This document shows, piece by piece, positions 9,107 to 17,307 of a stretch of DNA of 56,058 nt. Under the pieces are notes generated by a model. That model saw only the letters and a program-made list of their open reading frames with translations. It did not search any database and was not told the DNA's origin. The translations under genes and the position numbers were made by a program. The stretch's first letter is position 1, and each line of letters begins with the position of its first letter. Source of the DNA: Chitinophagaceae bacterium. Its GTDB lineage: Bacteria > Bacteroidota > Bacteroidia > Chitinophagales > Chitinophagaceae. The stretch lies in NCBI GenBank assembly GCA_019247775.1, contig JAFBAN010000139.1, forward strand, positions 1 through 56,058, in the 5' to 3' direction.

Positions 9107-10378
9107 TCAGCGCGCCTTATTTCGGCCACTTGCTTTTACAGCGGCCTGCAAAAGCTCATCACCCAGAAAAGTGACCAGGATAAACACTACGAGAAAAGCT
9201 CCAAAGTGATAAGCGGGAATCGGCGGGTAAAAAGGAGTGTAGGTTGCCGCATAACAGAAAATACAGATTCCCAAAGCATAGTATCTCCGGTATATCGCAT
9301 ATCCAATAATAAAGAGTCCGACAAAAATACTCGCATAGGTTACAGTCTTGTGATCGATGATGTAACCGTAGCTGAACGCCTCGAGCATATTGAGCGAGGC
9401 GTTCCGAAGTAAACGAATTTTTTCTTCTTTCAGCAGGGAAAGATATTGGTTCTTAGCAAACCCGAAATACGCATTTTTGGTGGATACGTTCTGAAAAGTT
9501 CCAGTAATCGGACTTGAAGAAACAATTGTTTTCGTTGAATCAAAATACCTGTCGTACAGATATGAATCTTTCATTTCAATATTCCGGCTGTTTGGATATG
9601 CTCCGAAGCCAATAAATGCGGTATGCCAAACCGTTGACTCATCTTTTTCTGGATTTTTTGGCTTGCCATCGAAAAGAAAAGCCATCGTTGCAAACCCCAG
9701 AAATCCCAGAAATACCACCAGCTTCTGTCGACCCCGGGCGAACAGGAATAGTAAGACATATACTGCCACGATCACCAATACCGTGGTAGGCCTTATAAGC
9801 AGCGAAAGGTATAATAGAAGCGTTACCGGAACGATGCTGTAAACGCCTGCAGTTTTTCTTTTCAGATAAAACCAGCAAAACAGATAACAAGGTATAACCG
9901 TCCAGAAATAATAGAACGGAAACGTTACAAAGTGTATTATAAAAGGGTTTAAACCATAGAGGAAAATAAATAACAACTTCTTTGACCGCGTCTTCAGCAA
10001 GGATACAATTAAAATCACCGTGAGCGCATGAATAATAATCTGCAAATAAATGACAGCATTAAGATCTCCTGCCTCAAAAAAAATATTTCTTGCTATAAAA
10101 ACGATAATAACATAGCCAAAGTTATTATACTGGTTCAGGATTGTATGCGAGGATCGCTGGTGCCGGTATTTCTTATACTCTGCTTCAGGTAATTTAACAA
10201 GTTTGTCGTACTCCTCCGTACCAACCTTCCACTGGAATGACATATCGAGATTGGCAGCACCTGAACAATAAGGATATGTCCAGTTAATGGCCTGAATGTT
10301 CTGATTCCTGAACAAATAGGAACAGATCAGGATACCTGCAAATAATAAAGATGTATACAGAATTTTTCCGGACGGCAT
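9107..10378 (-). CDS. Polytopic membrane protein, candidate GT-C glycosyltransferase
   Basis: 423 aa. A first hydrophobic segment lies near residues 7-24, then a loop of about 70 residues with acidic and aromatic residues, then roughly eight to nine further membrane spans (for example LQIIIHALTVILIVSLL and the stretch around VTLLLYLSLLIRP), with a second large loop at about 240-325. I find no motif that fixes the family. A large first outer loop and many spans behind a GtrB-like gene, joined to it by a one-base TAATG overlap, resemble GtrC-type GT-C transferases that move a polyprenyl-phosphate-linked sugar onto the glycan outside the inner membrane. That role rests on context, not on a recognised active site. 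ATG at 10378. Confidence 0.6.
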   Translation of the reverse strand: MPSGKILYTSLLFAGILICSYLFRNQNIQAINWTYPYCSGAANLDMSFQWKVGTEEYDKLVKLPEAEYKKYRHQRSSHTILNQYNNFGYVIIVFIARNIFFEAGDLNAVIYLQIIIHALTVILIVSLLKTRSKKLLFIFLYGLNPFIIHFVTFPFYYFWTVIPCYLFCWFYLKRKTAGVYSIVPVTLLLYLSLLIRPTTVLVIVAVYVLLFLFARGRQKLVVFLGFLGFATMAFLFDGKPKNPEKDESTVWHTAFIGFGAYPNSRNIEMKDSYLYDRYFDSTKTIVSSSPITGTFQNVSTKNAYFGFAKNQYLSLLKEEKIRLLRNASLNMLEAFSYGYIIDHKTVTYASIFVGLFIIGYAIYRRYYALGICIFCYAATYTPFYPPIPAYHFGAFLVVFILVTFLGDELLQAAVKASGRNKAR

Positions 10379-11346
10379 TATTGAGGCTTTCCGTTTTTAA
10401 TCACAGTTCTCACATTAAACAGCGGCCGCTGTTTAACCTCGGTATAAATCTTGGCAACATACTCTCCTATTATGCCCAGGAATAAACTTTGGACGCCGCC
10501 AAAAAAGAAAATGATTAACGAAGTAAAGGCCCAACCCGGTACATCAACTTTGGCGATAAGCTTCACATATAAGACGTATAACAGTCCCAGCCCAGACAGC
10601 AGGAACATAAATATTCCCAGAAAAGAGATCAGCCGGATCGGCTTTGTGCTGAACGAAGTGATCCCATCTACGGCGAGGCCCAGCAAATTATAGAAATCAA
10701 ATTTTGTCTTCCCCGCCATTCGCCTGGCGCGTTCATAATAAACACAGGCATAGCGTGAGTCAAGTTCAAGGATCATACCGCGAAGGAACCGGTTGCGTTC
10801 ATTCATATTTTTCAGGTTCTCGAGCAGTCTTCTGCTCATCAGCCTGAAATCGCCGTGGTTATATACCGATTTAGCGCCCAGCATATTTGAAAACCGATAA
10901 AAAAACTGCGAAGCATGCTTTTTGAAGAATGAGTCCGTATCACGGGAGCTGCGTACGCCAAGCACCAACTCGTACCCTTCGTAATACTTGATCACCATCT
11001 CATGTATTTTCTCAGGGTCGTCCTGCAGATCGGAATCGATAGAAACGATCATATCGTTATCCGCATGAAACAGCCCGGCGGTAATAGACCCCTGGTATCC
11101 GTAATTCTTTCTGAGATCCACCACAACCACTTTATCATCGTTGGCAGCCAGCGTCCACATTTTGTGCATTGTTGTGTCGGTAGATCCGTTGTTGACCATA
11201 ACGATCTCATAATCGCTTATCACGTCCCCCACCCATTTTCTGAGTAATCCGCTTAGCGTGGCATAAGAGCTTTCGATAACCGCCTCCTCGTTGTGACAGG
11301 GGATCACAACCGATAATGTTTTCAATTGTATATCAGGACCATTCAT
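10378..11346 (-). CDS. GtrB/DPM1-like polyprenyl-phosphate glycosyltransferase (GT2)
   Basis: 322 aa. The GT2 domain (about residues 10-220) has VVIPCHNEE, VNNGSTD and the metal-binding DSDLQDDP; the C-terminal part has two membrane segments, about 235-260 and 272-297, as in bacterial GtrB and YfdH proteins. These charge undecaprenyl phosphate with one sugar at the cytoplasmic face, for flipping and use outside. A TTG at 11349 precedes the ATG at 11346; I chose the ATG. The gene overlaps the reductase by 14 bases and the membrane protein by one, linking the dideoxyhexose genes to this transfer step. The sugar it loads is inferred, not shown. Confidence 0.85.
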   Translation of the reverse strand: MNGPDIQLKTLSVVIPCHNEEAVIESSYATLSGLLRKWVGDVISDYEIVMVNNGSTDTTMHKMWTLAANDDKVVVVDLRKNYGYQGSITAGLFHADNDMIVSIDSDLQDDPEKIHEMVIKYYEGYELVLGVRSSRDTDSFFKKHASQFFYRFSNMLGAKSVYNHGDFRLMSRRLLENLKNMNERNRFLRGMILELDSRYACVYYERARRMAGKTKFDFYNLLGLAVDGITSFSTKPIRLISFLGIFMFLLSGLGLLYVLYVKLIAKVDVPGWAFTSLIIFFFGGVQSLFLGIIGEYVAKIYTEVKQRPLFNVRTVIKNGKPQ

Positions 11347-12052
11347 CAATCTTGATTTTATGCGTTTGGATCCCTTGTTCCAGGAGCTGACCGCGGAATT
11401 TATCGATCATTACCCAGGGGCCGGACAAATAATAGTCAGCATTGAGCTGCTGCGTCTCTTTTAAAACAAGTCCGATATTCAGTATGCCAGACCTGACAAC
11501 TGCGGTATCGGCATCGGCCTGCTCTACAAAGATCCGGACCTTTATGTTGGGCAAAACTTCGGCACAGGCATTCAAAAAATCCTGGTAAACCAGGTGTTCA
11601 TATTTTCTGACGCCGTAATATACCCAGATATCAGCGGTGGGTTTCTCAACCAGGCACTCCTCGAGAAAAGAAATAAAAGGAGCCATACCAGTGCCGCCTC
11701 CGATCAATACCAGGCTTGGCGCACTCAGATCGAAGGTGAACTCGCCATAGGGCATTTTTAACCAAACGATGCTTCCGACAGTGAGGTTCTCTATTATTTT
11801 TCGCGTATAAACGCCTTTCTGCGAAATGATGACCCGGATAATTTCCCTCTCAACCGGAGAACTAGCAATCGAAAATACCCTGGATTCGGGCCATTGGGAG
11901 GCATGATCGAAGTGATCGACAGTTAAATGCAGGAACTGTCCTGGAGCAAACCTGGGAACTCTGCTCAAAGGCCGGAAGCCATATCCTACAATTCCGTCAA
12001 CATATCTTTTAACCTCCACTACCTCTGCCTGTACACGTACTGGATTTGCCAT
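11333..12052 (-). CDS. Short RfbI/AscD-like NAD(P)H-flavin reductase lacking the ferredoxin domain
   Basis: 239 aa. This is a ferredoxin-NADP reductase-type fold: an FAD-binding barrel with RVFS (58-61) and a pyridine nucleotide domain with GGGTGMAP (118-125) and YLSGPWVM near the C terminus, where the usual Cys is Ser. In the CDP-3,6-dideoxyhexose pathway the partner E3 (RfbI, AscD) is about 330 aa because it carries an N-terminal plant-type [2Fe-2S] domain. Here no such domain exists at either end, and the previous gene stops only 9 bases upstream, so it was not missed. The enzyme may hand electrons directly to the iron-sulphur cluster of RfbH or use a separate ferredoxin. Role inferred from the neighbouring rfbH. 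Confidence 0.8.
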   Translation of the reverse strand: MANPVRVQAEVVEVKRYVDGIVGYGFRPLSRVPRFAPGQFLHLTVDHFDHASQWPESRVFSIASSPVEREIIRVIISQKGVYTRKIIENLTVGSIVWLKMPYGEFTFDLSAPSLVLIGGGTGMAPFISFLEECLVEKPTADIWVYYGVRKYEHLVYQDFLNACAEVLPNIKVRIFVEQADADTAVVRSGILNIGLVLKETQQLNADYYLSGPWVMIDKFRGQLLEQGIQTHKIKIDEWS

Positions 12053-12061
12053 CGTCCGGGT

Positions 12062-13387
12062 TTATTTAAAAAAATTCGCAAAAGAATCTACAATGAACGC
12101 GATTTTGCTGTCGGTCATGCCCGGGTATGTTCCGATAAAGAATGTGTTTTCGGTAACAAAATCAGAATTCTCCAGGGAGCTCGCCACTCGATGCTCAATA
12201 TTCATGAAGGCAGGGTGCCGCAACAGATTTCCGGCAAACAGGTTCCTGGTCTCTATTTTCTTGCTTTCAAGGAATTCCACGAGATTTTTGCGCGCGAAAG
12301 AAGCGTCTTTCCTCACCGAGATCGGGAATCCGAACCAGGATGGATCGCTGTTGGGAGTGGCATAGGGAAGTATCAGGTATTCTTCGAACTGTTTCAATCC
12401 ATCGTACAGTTTCTGGAAATTCTCCTTTCGTTTCCTGGTAAATTCTTCCAGCTTATCGATCTGTGCAGCGCCGATAGCCGCTTGCATATCAGTCATTTTC
12501 AGGTTATACCCAAGATGAGAATACACATATTTATGATCATATCCATACGGCAGTTCGCCAAATTGCTGGCTGAACCTTTTACCACAGGTGTTGTTCTCAC
12601 CCCCTTCGCAATAGCAGTCCCTGCCCCAGTCTCTGATAGAGCGAATGATCTTGGCCAGGTGGAGGTGGTTGGTTGCAACGCAGCCTCCTTCCCCGGTAGT
12701 AATATGGTGTGCGGGATAAAACGATACGGTGGAGATATGCCCGAATGTACCGGTCAGTTTTCCATTGTAGCGGCTTCCTAGGGCATCGCAGTTATCTTCA
12801 ATTACCCATAAATTATATTTCTCAGCCAGACGCATCACTTCACCGAGATTGAAGGGGTTACCGAGGGTATGTGCGATCATGATCGCCTTGGTCTTGGGGC
12901 TGATCGCTTGCTCCAGCAGGGTAGCTTCAACATTATAAGTGCCAAGCTCCACATCTACGAATACGGGTACAAGCCGGTTCTGAACGATCGGAGCAACAGT
13001 TGACGGGAACCCTACCGCGGCTGTCAGCACTTCATCGCCGGGAGACAACTTCCTGTCTCCCAGTTTAAATGATGTGAGCGAAGTCATCGCCACCAGGTTG
13101 GATGATGATCCGGAGTTGGTCAGCGTTACATCCGAAACGCCGAAGAAATCGGCCAGCTTCGTGGTAAATTCGTCGGAATATCTTCCAGATGTGAGCCAAA
13201 AATCCAGCGAGGAATCAACCAGGTTGACCAACTCTTTGTGGTCAAAAACGCGACCAGCATAAAATACCGGATCTCCCGGTGCAAAATCCTTTGACTGACC
13301 GAATTTGATCCGATAGTATTCTTCGGTTTTTTGAAGTATTTCTTTACGTAACGCGTCGGCCGCCGATACTGACATGTCTGTTGCCAT
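12062..13387 (-). CDS. rfbH: CDP-4-keto-6-deoxyglucose 3-dehydratase (E1, RfbH/AscC)
   Basis: 441 aa. The fold is that of DegT aminotransferases, but the PLP-binding lysine is replaced by histidine in YPAHHITTGEGG (His227), the hallmark of the PMP-dependent E1 dehydrase. The [2Fe-2S] ligand pattern Cys-x57-Cys-x1-Cys-x7-Cys is intact (Cys200, 258, 260, 268). The enzyme removes the 3-hydroxyl from CDP-4-keto-6-deoxyglucose, with electrons supplied by the reductase. It begins at an ATG sharing one base with the upstream stop (TAATG, 13389-13385). Together with RfbF and RfbG this fixes a CDP-3,6-dideoxyhexose pathway. High confidence from the ligand spacing alone. Confidence 0.95.
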   Translation of the reverse strand: MATDMSVSAADALRKEILQKTEEYYRIKFGQSKDFAPGDPVFYAGRVFDHKELVNLVDSSLDFWLTSGRYSDEFTTKLADFFGVSDVTLTNSGSSSNLVAMTSLTSFKLGDRKLSPGDEVLTAAVGFPSTVAPIVQNRLVPVFVDVELGTYNVEATLLEQAISPKTKAIMIAHTLGNPFNLGEVMRLAEKYNLWVIEDNCDALGSRYNGKLTGTFGHISTVSFYPAHHITTGEGGCVATNHLHLAKIIRSIRDWGRDCYCEGGENNTCGKRFSQQFGELPYGYDHKYVYSHLGYNLKMTDMQAAIGAAQIDKLEEFTRKRKENFQKLYDGLKQFEEYLILPYATPNSDPSWFGFPISVRKDASFARKNLVEFLESKKIETRNLFAGNLLRHPAFMNIEHRVASSLENSDFVTENTFFIGTYPGMTDSKIAFIVDSFANFFK

Positions 13388-14271
13388 TAGTTAAGTGATT
13401 TGATTATTTGCTGAATTCCTTCAGCAAGAGTGATTTTTGGAGCAAATCCGAGTTCCGAAAGCAGGTCTGTGTTTGCCACAGATTCCGGGAATTCATTTTT
13501 CCTCCTATCAATAGCCCCGAACCTGAGCTCCGAATTACTTCCGGTAAGCGCTTTAGCTGTTTCCACAAATTCTCTCACACTGGTTGAAACACCGGTACCC
13601 ACTTCCATGACCGTGTGTCCCGGCTTCTGTTTTGAAATATTCTGCAATAATAGGGCATATGCACTCACCACATCGTCTATGTATACAAAATCCCTCCGCT
13701 GCATGCCATCCGTAAGCGCTATTGACGGCTCGTTCTGCATCAATCTTTGTATGATCGAACGCGCGAACTTGACATTGCTGTCGGAAGGACCGTACATATG
13801 TTCAAGCCTGAGCGTTACTACTTTTGTCGGGCCATTCCAGCTCTGGAACCATTCGACGATCTGCTTTTTCGATAGCGCATAAGATTCAAGATGTCCATAC
13901 AGGTGATCGACCGGCCGTTTTGATAAGAAGGTATCTGTATTGACAAAGATCGAATCCTTCACAACAGAAGAGCTCTGGAGAAGTTTGAGTGGAAGCATAA
14001 CATTGGTGTCTACAACCGATACGATGTCGGACCCGTCATGGCCGTAATTTGTAGCTGCATGAATTGTAGCTTTTATGTTGTGCTCTGAGAAAAAACGCGA
14101 AAAATCCACTGTGTTCACGTCTACCAGTTCAAGCTGATTTACCAGGTCTCCTATACGTTTCAATGTTTTAGTATTGCGGACCAGTGCAAAAACCTGGTAG
14201 TCGCGGCAAAATTTTCTGCAAAGTGCGTTTCCCAGAAATCCATCTGCGCCAGAAATCATTATGCTGTCCAT
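13387..14271 (-). CDS. NAD(P)-dependent extended SDR, candidate CDP-3,6-dideoxyhexose synthase
   Basis: 294 aa, extended short-chain dehydrogenase. The cofactor loop is GADGFLG (8-14), and the catalytic Tyr131-x3-Lys135 lies in ESYALSKK; RDFVYIDDVV is typical of nucleotide-sugar epimerases and reductases. Its place between RfbG and RfbH suggests that it finishes the 3,6-dideoxyhexose by reducing the 4-ketone (abequose or paratose synthase-like) or by epimerising. The size and the LGHLESYALSKK-like region recall RfbJ, but I cannot decide which sugar by eye. It overlaps rfbG by 13 bases and rfbH by one. Start ATG at 14271. Confidence 0.75.
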   Translation of the reverse strand: MDSIMISGADGFLGNALCRKFCRDYQVFALVRNTKTLKRIGDLVNQLELVDVNTVDFSRFFSEHNIKATIHAATNYGHDGSDIVSVVDTNVMLPLKLLQSSSVVKDSIFVNTDTFLSKRPVDHLYGHLESYALSKKQIVEWFQSWNGPTKVVTLRLEHMYGPSDSNVKFARSIIQRLMQNEPSIALTDGMQRRDFVYIDDVVSAYALLLQNISKQKPGHTVMEVGTGVSTSVREFVETAKALTGSNSELRFGAIDRRKNEFPESVANTDLLSELGFAPKITLAEGIQQIIKSLN

Positions 14272-15365
14272 GGTAATCCCTGTTGCTTTGCTGTATTAAT
14301 GTAAGTTTCTAAATCTTCTGCGGTGTTGGCCTTACCGGTTGCAATAAATAACTGGTACCATTTTACCGTACGTTCAAGCGTTTTGGAAACATTCCAAACC
14401 GGCGCCCAATCAAGCTTGTATTTGGCTTTACTGCAGTCTAACCGCAAATTTACCGCTTCGTGTACATTTGCAGCATCAACCGGCGATGGCAGAGAAACCT
14501 GCAGTCCGGCGAAATTCTCTTTGAAATATTCAGCTATTTCACCCACCGTCACTATCGTATCTGCCGACGGTCCAAAGTTAAAATCTTCGGCGAAAGCAGG
14601 ATTTCCTTCCAGCAATCGTTGGCCGAGGCAGAGATATCCGCTTAAAGGGTCCAGCACATGTTGCCAGGGTCTGATGGATCGCGGGTATCTGATCGAAACA
14701 GCTGTTCTGTTCATAGAGGCTTTAACGAGATCGGGAATAAGCCGATCCAAGGCCCAATCGCCGCCGCCAATCACATTGCCTGCGCGCACACTGGCTAACA
14801 AAGTATGATGCTCCGTCCCGAACCGTCCTGGTGCAAAATAAGAATTGCGATATGAGGCGGTGAGCAATTCGGCACATCCCTTGGATGCGCTGTAGGGGTC
14901 GTGTCCCCCCATGGCATCTGTTTCCCGGTAGCCCCAATACCATTCCCGGTTTTGGTAACATTTATCGCTGGTAACATTTACGATCGCACGCACCGAGGGT
15001 GTATGCCGGCATGCCTCGAACACTTTCAGGGTGCCCATTACATTGACGTCAAATGTTTCAACGGGATTTTTATAAGACAATCTTACCAGCGGCTGAGCAG
15101 CCAGGTGAAACACGATCTCCGGTTGTACATTTTGGAACACCTGCAATAAATGCTGGTCATCACGGATATCCGCCTCCGTAACTTCTGCCGTCAGATCCAA
15201 CAACGGGTAATGCGACAATTCGGTATCCGGCCTGAGCGAATAGCCGTATACCCTGGCGCCCATCTGCGCCAGCCAGAATGCGAGCCATGACCCCTTAAAA
15301 CCAAATATTCCGGTTATCAATACCCGCTTGTCTTTGTAAATGTTATTGAATAAGGAGTTTACCAT
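14259..15365 (-). CDS. rfbG: CDP-glucose 4,6-dehydratase
   Basis: 368 aa from the ATG at 15365. Another ATG at 15374 is possible; a GTG at 15395 is too far upstream for the family. The protein starts KRVLITGIFGFKGSWLA, then AAQPLVR, NVTSDKCY and the catalytic YSASKG, all as in RfbG. It converts CDP-glucose to CDP-4-keto-6-deoxyglucose in the cytoplasm, the substrate of RfbH. It overlaps rfbF by 7 bases, so the two steps are translationally linked. The length fits the family, and no residue change stands out. Confidence 0.93.
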   Translation of the reverse strand: MVNSLFNNIYKDKRVLITGIFGFKGSWLAFWLAQMGARVYGYSLRPDTELSHYPLLDLTAEVTEADIRDDQHLLQVFQNVQPEIVFHLAAQPLVRLSYKNPVETFDVNVMGTLKVFEACRHTPSVRAIVNVTSDKCYQNREWYWGYRETDAMGGHDPYSASKGCAELLTASYRNSYFAPGRFGTEHHTLLASVRAGNVIGGGDWALDRLIPDLVKASMNRTAVSIRYPRSIRPWQHVLDPLSGYLCLGQRLLEGNPAFAEDFNFGPSADTIVTVGEIAEYFKENFAGLQVSLPSPVDAANVHEAVNLRLDCSKAKYKLDWAPVWNVSKTLERTVKWYQLFIATGKANTAEDLETYINTAKQQGLPWTA

Positions 15366-16129
15366 ACTTTCCATTTTGCCTTTCCGGTTTCCCACATTTC
15401 ATTTAATACCATTTTGTCGCGAAGGGTATCCATCGGTTTCCAGAACCCATGATGCCTGAACGCCACGAGTTCGCCATTGGCCGCGAGGTTTTCCAAGGGG
15501 GATTTCTCGAAGATCGTTGCATCTCCTTCCCGGATATAATCAAAGACAGCGGGCTTGCACACGAAAAAACCTCCGTTGATCCAAAAACCGTCGCCGGTGG
15601 GTTTCTCGATAAAACTTTTTACCTGCGGTCCTTCGATCTCGAGGCTGCCGAACCTTCCTTCGGGCTGAACTGCAGTAACAGTGAGGGTTTTGCCGTTGGA
15701 CTCATGGAATTTTCTCAATTCGGCAATGTTCACGTCGCCCACCCCATCGCCATAAGTCAACATGAAATCCTGCTCGCCGATATAATTCCTGGCGCGCAAA
15801 ATCCTGCCACCGGTCATCGTTTCCTTCCCGGTATCGATCATGGTTATCTTAAAAGGTTCGCTTTCGGAATCCAGGATGCTGAGGCTATTATCTGCAAGAT
15901 CGATCATGACATTGCTCTGGTGCAGATAATAGTTATAAAAATACTCCTTGATGACGTATCCTTTATAACCCAGCAGGATCACAAACTCGTTGAATCCATG
16001 GGCAGAATACAGCTTCATAATATGCCAGAGGATAGGTTTATCACCTATCATGATCATTGGCTTCGGCTTAAGGTCAGTTTCTTCACTTATGCGCGTTCCC
16101 AATCCACCGGCAAGTATAACTACTTTCAT
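15359..16129 (-). CDS. rfbF: Glucose-1-phosphate cytidylyltransferase
   Basis: 256 aa from the ATG at 16129, where the protein starts with KVVILAGGLGTR. Open frame continues 66 bases upstream but without homologous residues. The nucleotidyltransferase motifs are the N-terminal GGLGTR, LTYGDGVGD for metal and sugar binding, FIEKP and WINGGFFV. The enzyme makes CDP-glucose from CTP and glucose 1-phosphate and is the first committed step of the dideoxyhexose branch. The 66-base gap upstream (16130-16195) is one of the longest in the window and could hold a weak promoter, but I see no convincing Bacteroidota box. Confidence 0.93.
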   Translation of the reverse strand: MKVVILAGGLGTRISEETDLKPKPMIMIGDKPILWHIMKLYSAHGFNEFVILLGYKGYVIKEYFYNYYLHQSNVMIDLADNSLSILDSESEPFKITMIDTGKETMTGGRILRARNYIGEQDFMLTYGDGVGDVNIAELRKFHESNGKTLTVTAVQPEGRFGSLEIEGPQVKSFIEKPTGDGFWINGGFFVCKPAVFDYIREGDATIFEKSPLENLAANGELVAFRHHGFWKPMDTLRDKMVLNEMWETGKAKWKVW

Positions 16130-16195
16130 GATATAAATGGGTCTCAAATTACTAAGCAGGGTCGCCTGGCAGATCCACCTGCAGGCCTGGGTCAA

Positions 16196-17299
16196 TCATA
16201 AATACCGCACAAGTTGCTCCATGCGCATTTGCGAGGTATTTTCATTCACATATTTCGAGATCGCAGGCTGAAGTTCACCAAAACCGGCCTTAACCTTCCC
16301 GACCACATCAGATACATTTTCCGGATTGATGCGGAACACAAACTCCTGGTTCACGAAATTCGGCATGGCAGGCAGGTCCGAAATAAGTATCGGCAGCCCT
16401 TTCGATAGTAACTGGAATGTCTTGTTCGAGATCGTGATCGCATCGATCTCCGGATCATTGGGCCGATACGGTATGATCGCAGCCAGCACTTTATCCACTT
16501 CTATATCGCTCAGTTTCGACGGCGGCCGGAATTCCACATTCTTTTTCTCCCGTAGATTGGCTATTACATCGTCCAGTTTCTCGGTATTGTCGCCACGGGT
16601 TGAGTGGCCGATAGGTCCTACGAACAAAAACTTCATTTCAGGATTCGTTCTGTAAACCTCGTCGATCATCCTGTTGATCCGGTCGTAATCCAGCCTGAAG
16701 TTAATATATCCCCAAAACAGGATCAGGTTTTTCGAATCAACGTCCAAAGAAGGGGTTACATACTCGCCGGAAGTCCAGGGCAGGAACAGCTCAGTCTTGC
16801 CGAACCTTGACAGTGAATTTTGCAAAGGAACGGAAACGGTCAGTATTGTGTTAGAGATATCACAGGATTTCTTAAGCGCCCACTCTGCTGCAGACTTGGA
16901 ATAGGCAACCGAAATAAAATCGTCGTTTATCACAGTGATTATTTTCTGAGAAGGAAAAATCTTTCTGAGAAAATAATAGTCATAATTGAAGTTGATCACC
17001 ACGTCATCATCATAAATAGGCCCGGCGTTTTCCTTTATCGACGATATGAGGCAAAGATTATTTAGATGATGCAGGAAAACAAAAACCCGCAACTTATGGT
17101 GTAACAGGTGAGAATGTTGCCTAAGCTGCATTTTCGGATATGGACTTTTTGTTTTTCGCTTAAATAAGGAAAACCCGACGATGGCCGGTTTCTCAAAAAA
17201 GATGACCTCGTGTCCATGTTTTACCAGAAGTTCGGCAAACTGATGTCTTAAGCGTGGTGGCTCGTTCCACTTGGTTTTGGTGAACAGAAAAAAACGCAT
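16196..17299 (-). CDS. Glycosyltransferase, GT-B fold (GT4-like)
   Basis: 367 aa. The N terminus FLFTKTKWNEPPRLRHQFAELL resembles family 4 transferases that open with a strand and a helix. The C-terminal half has LILFWGYINFRLD, FLFVGPIG, and the acidic segment followed by SNKTFQLLSKGLPILISDLP, the GT4-type donor-site region with KxFxxLxxGxPI. No membrane span is present, so it acts at the cytoplasmic face on a lipid-linked acceptor. Its place between the 2-epimerase and rfbF does not settle whether it adds the uronamide or the dideoxy sugar. ATG at 17299. Confidence 0.78.
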   Translation of the reverse strand: MRFFLFTKTKWNEPPRLRHQFAELLVKHGHEVIFFEKPAIVGFSLFKRKTKSPYPKMQLRQHSHLLHHKLRVFVFLHHLNNLCLISSIKENAGPIYDDDVVINFNYDYYFLRKIFPSQKIITVINDDFISVAYSKSAAEWALKKSCDISNTILTVSVPLQNSLSRFGKTELFLPWTSGEYVTPSLDVDSKNLILFWGYINFRLDYDRINRMIDEVYRTNPEMKFLFVGPIGHSTRGDNTEKLDDVIANLREKKNVEFRPPSKLSDIEVDKVLAAIIPYRPNDPEIDAITISNKTFQLLSKGLPILISDLPAMPNFVNQEFVFRINPENVSDVVGKVKAGFGELQPAISKYVNENTSQMRMEQLVRYL

Positions 17300-17307
17300 C
17301 CGCTACT

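Noticed and set aside
12093..12781. Plus-strand open frames opposite rfbH, up to 284 codons long when started at 11927.
   Set aside because: They mirror the codon pattern of rfbH and the reductase and encode no recognisable domain; rfbH has complete catalytic residues.
16130..16195. Possible promoter in the 66-base gap before rfbF, also a 5-bp inverted repeat GCCTG/CAGGC.
   Set aside because: No convincing Bacteroidota TTTG/TAnnTTTG pair could be picked out by eye; the stem is too short.
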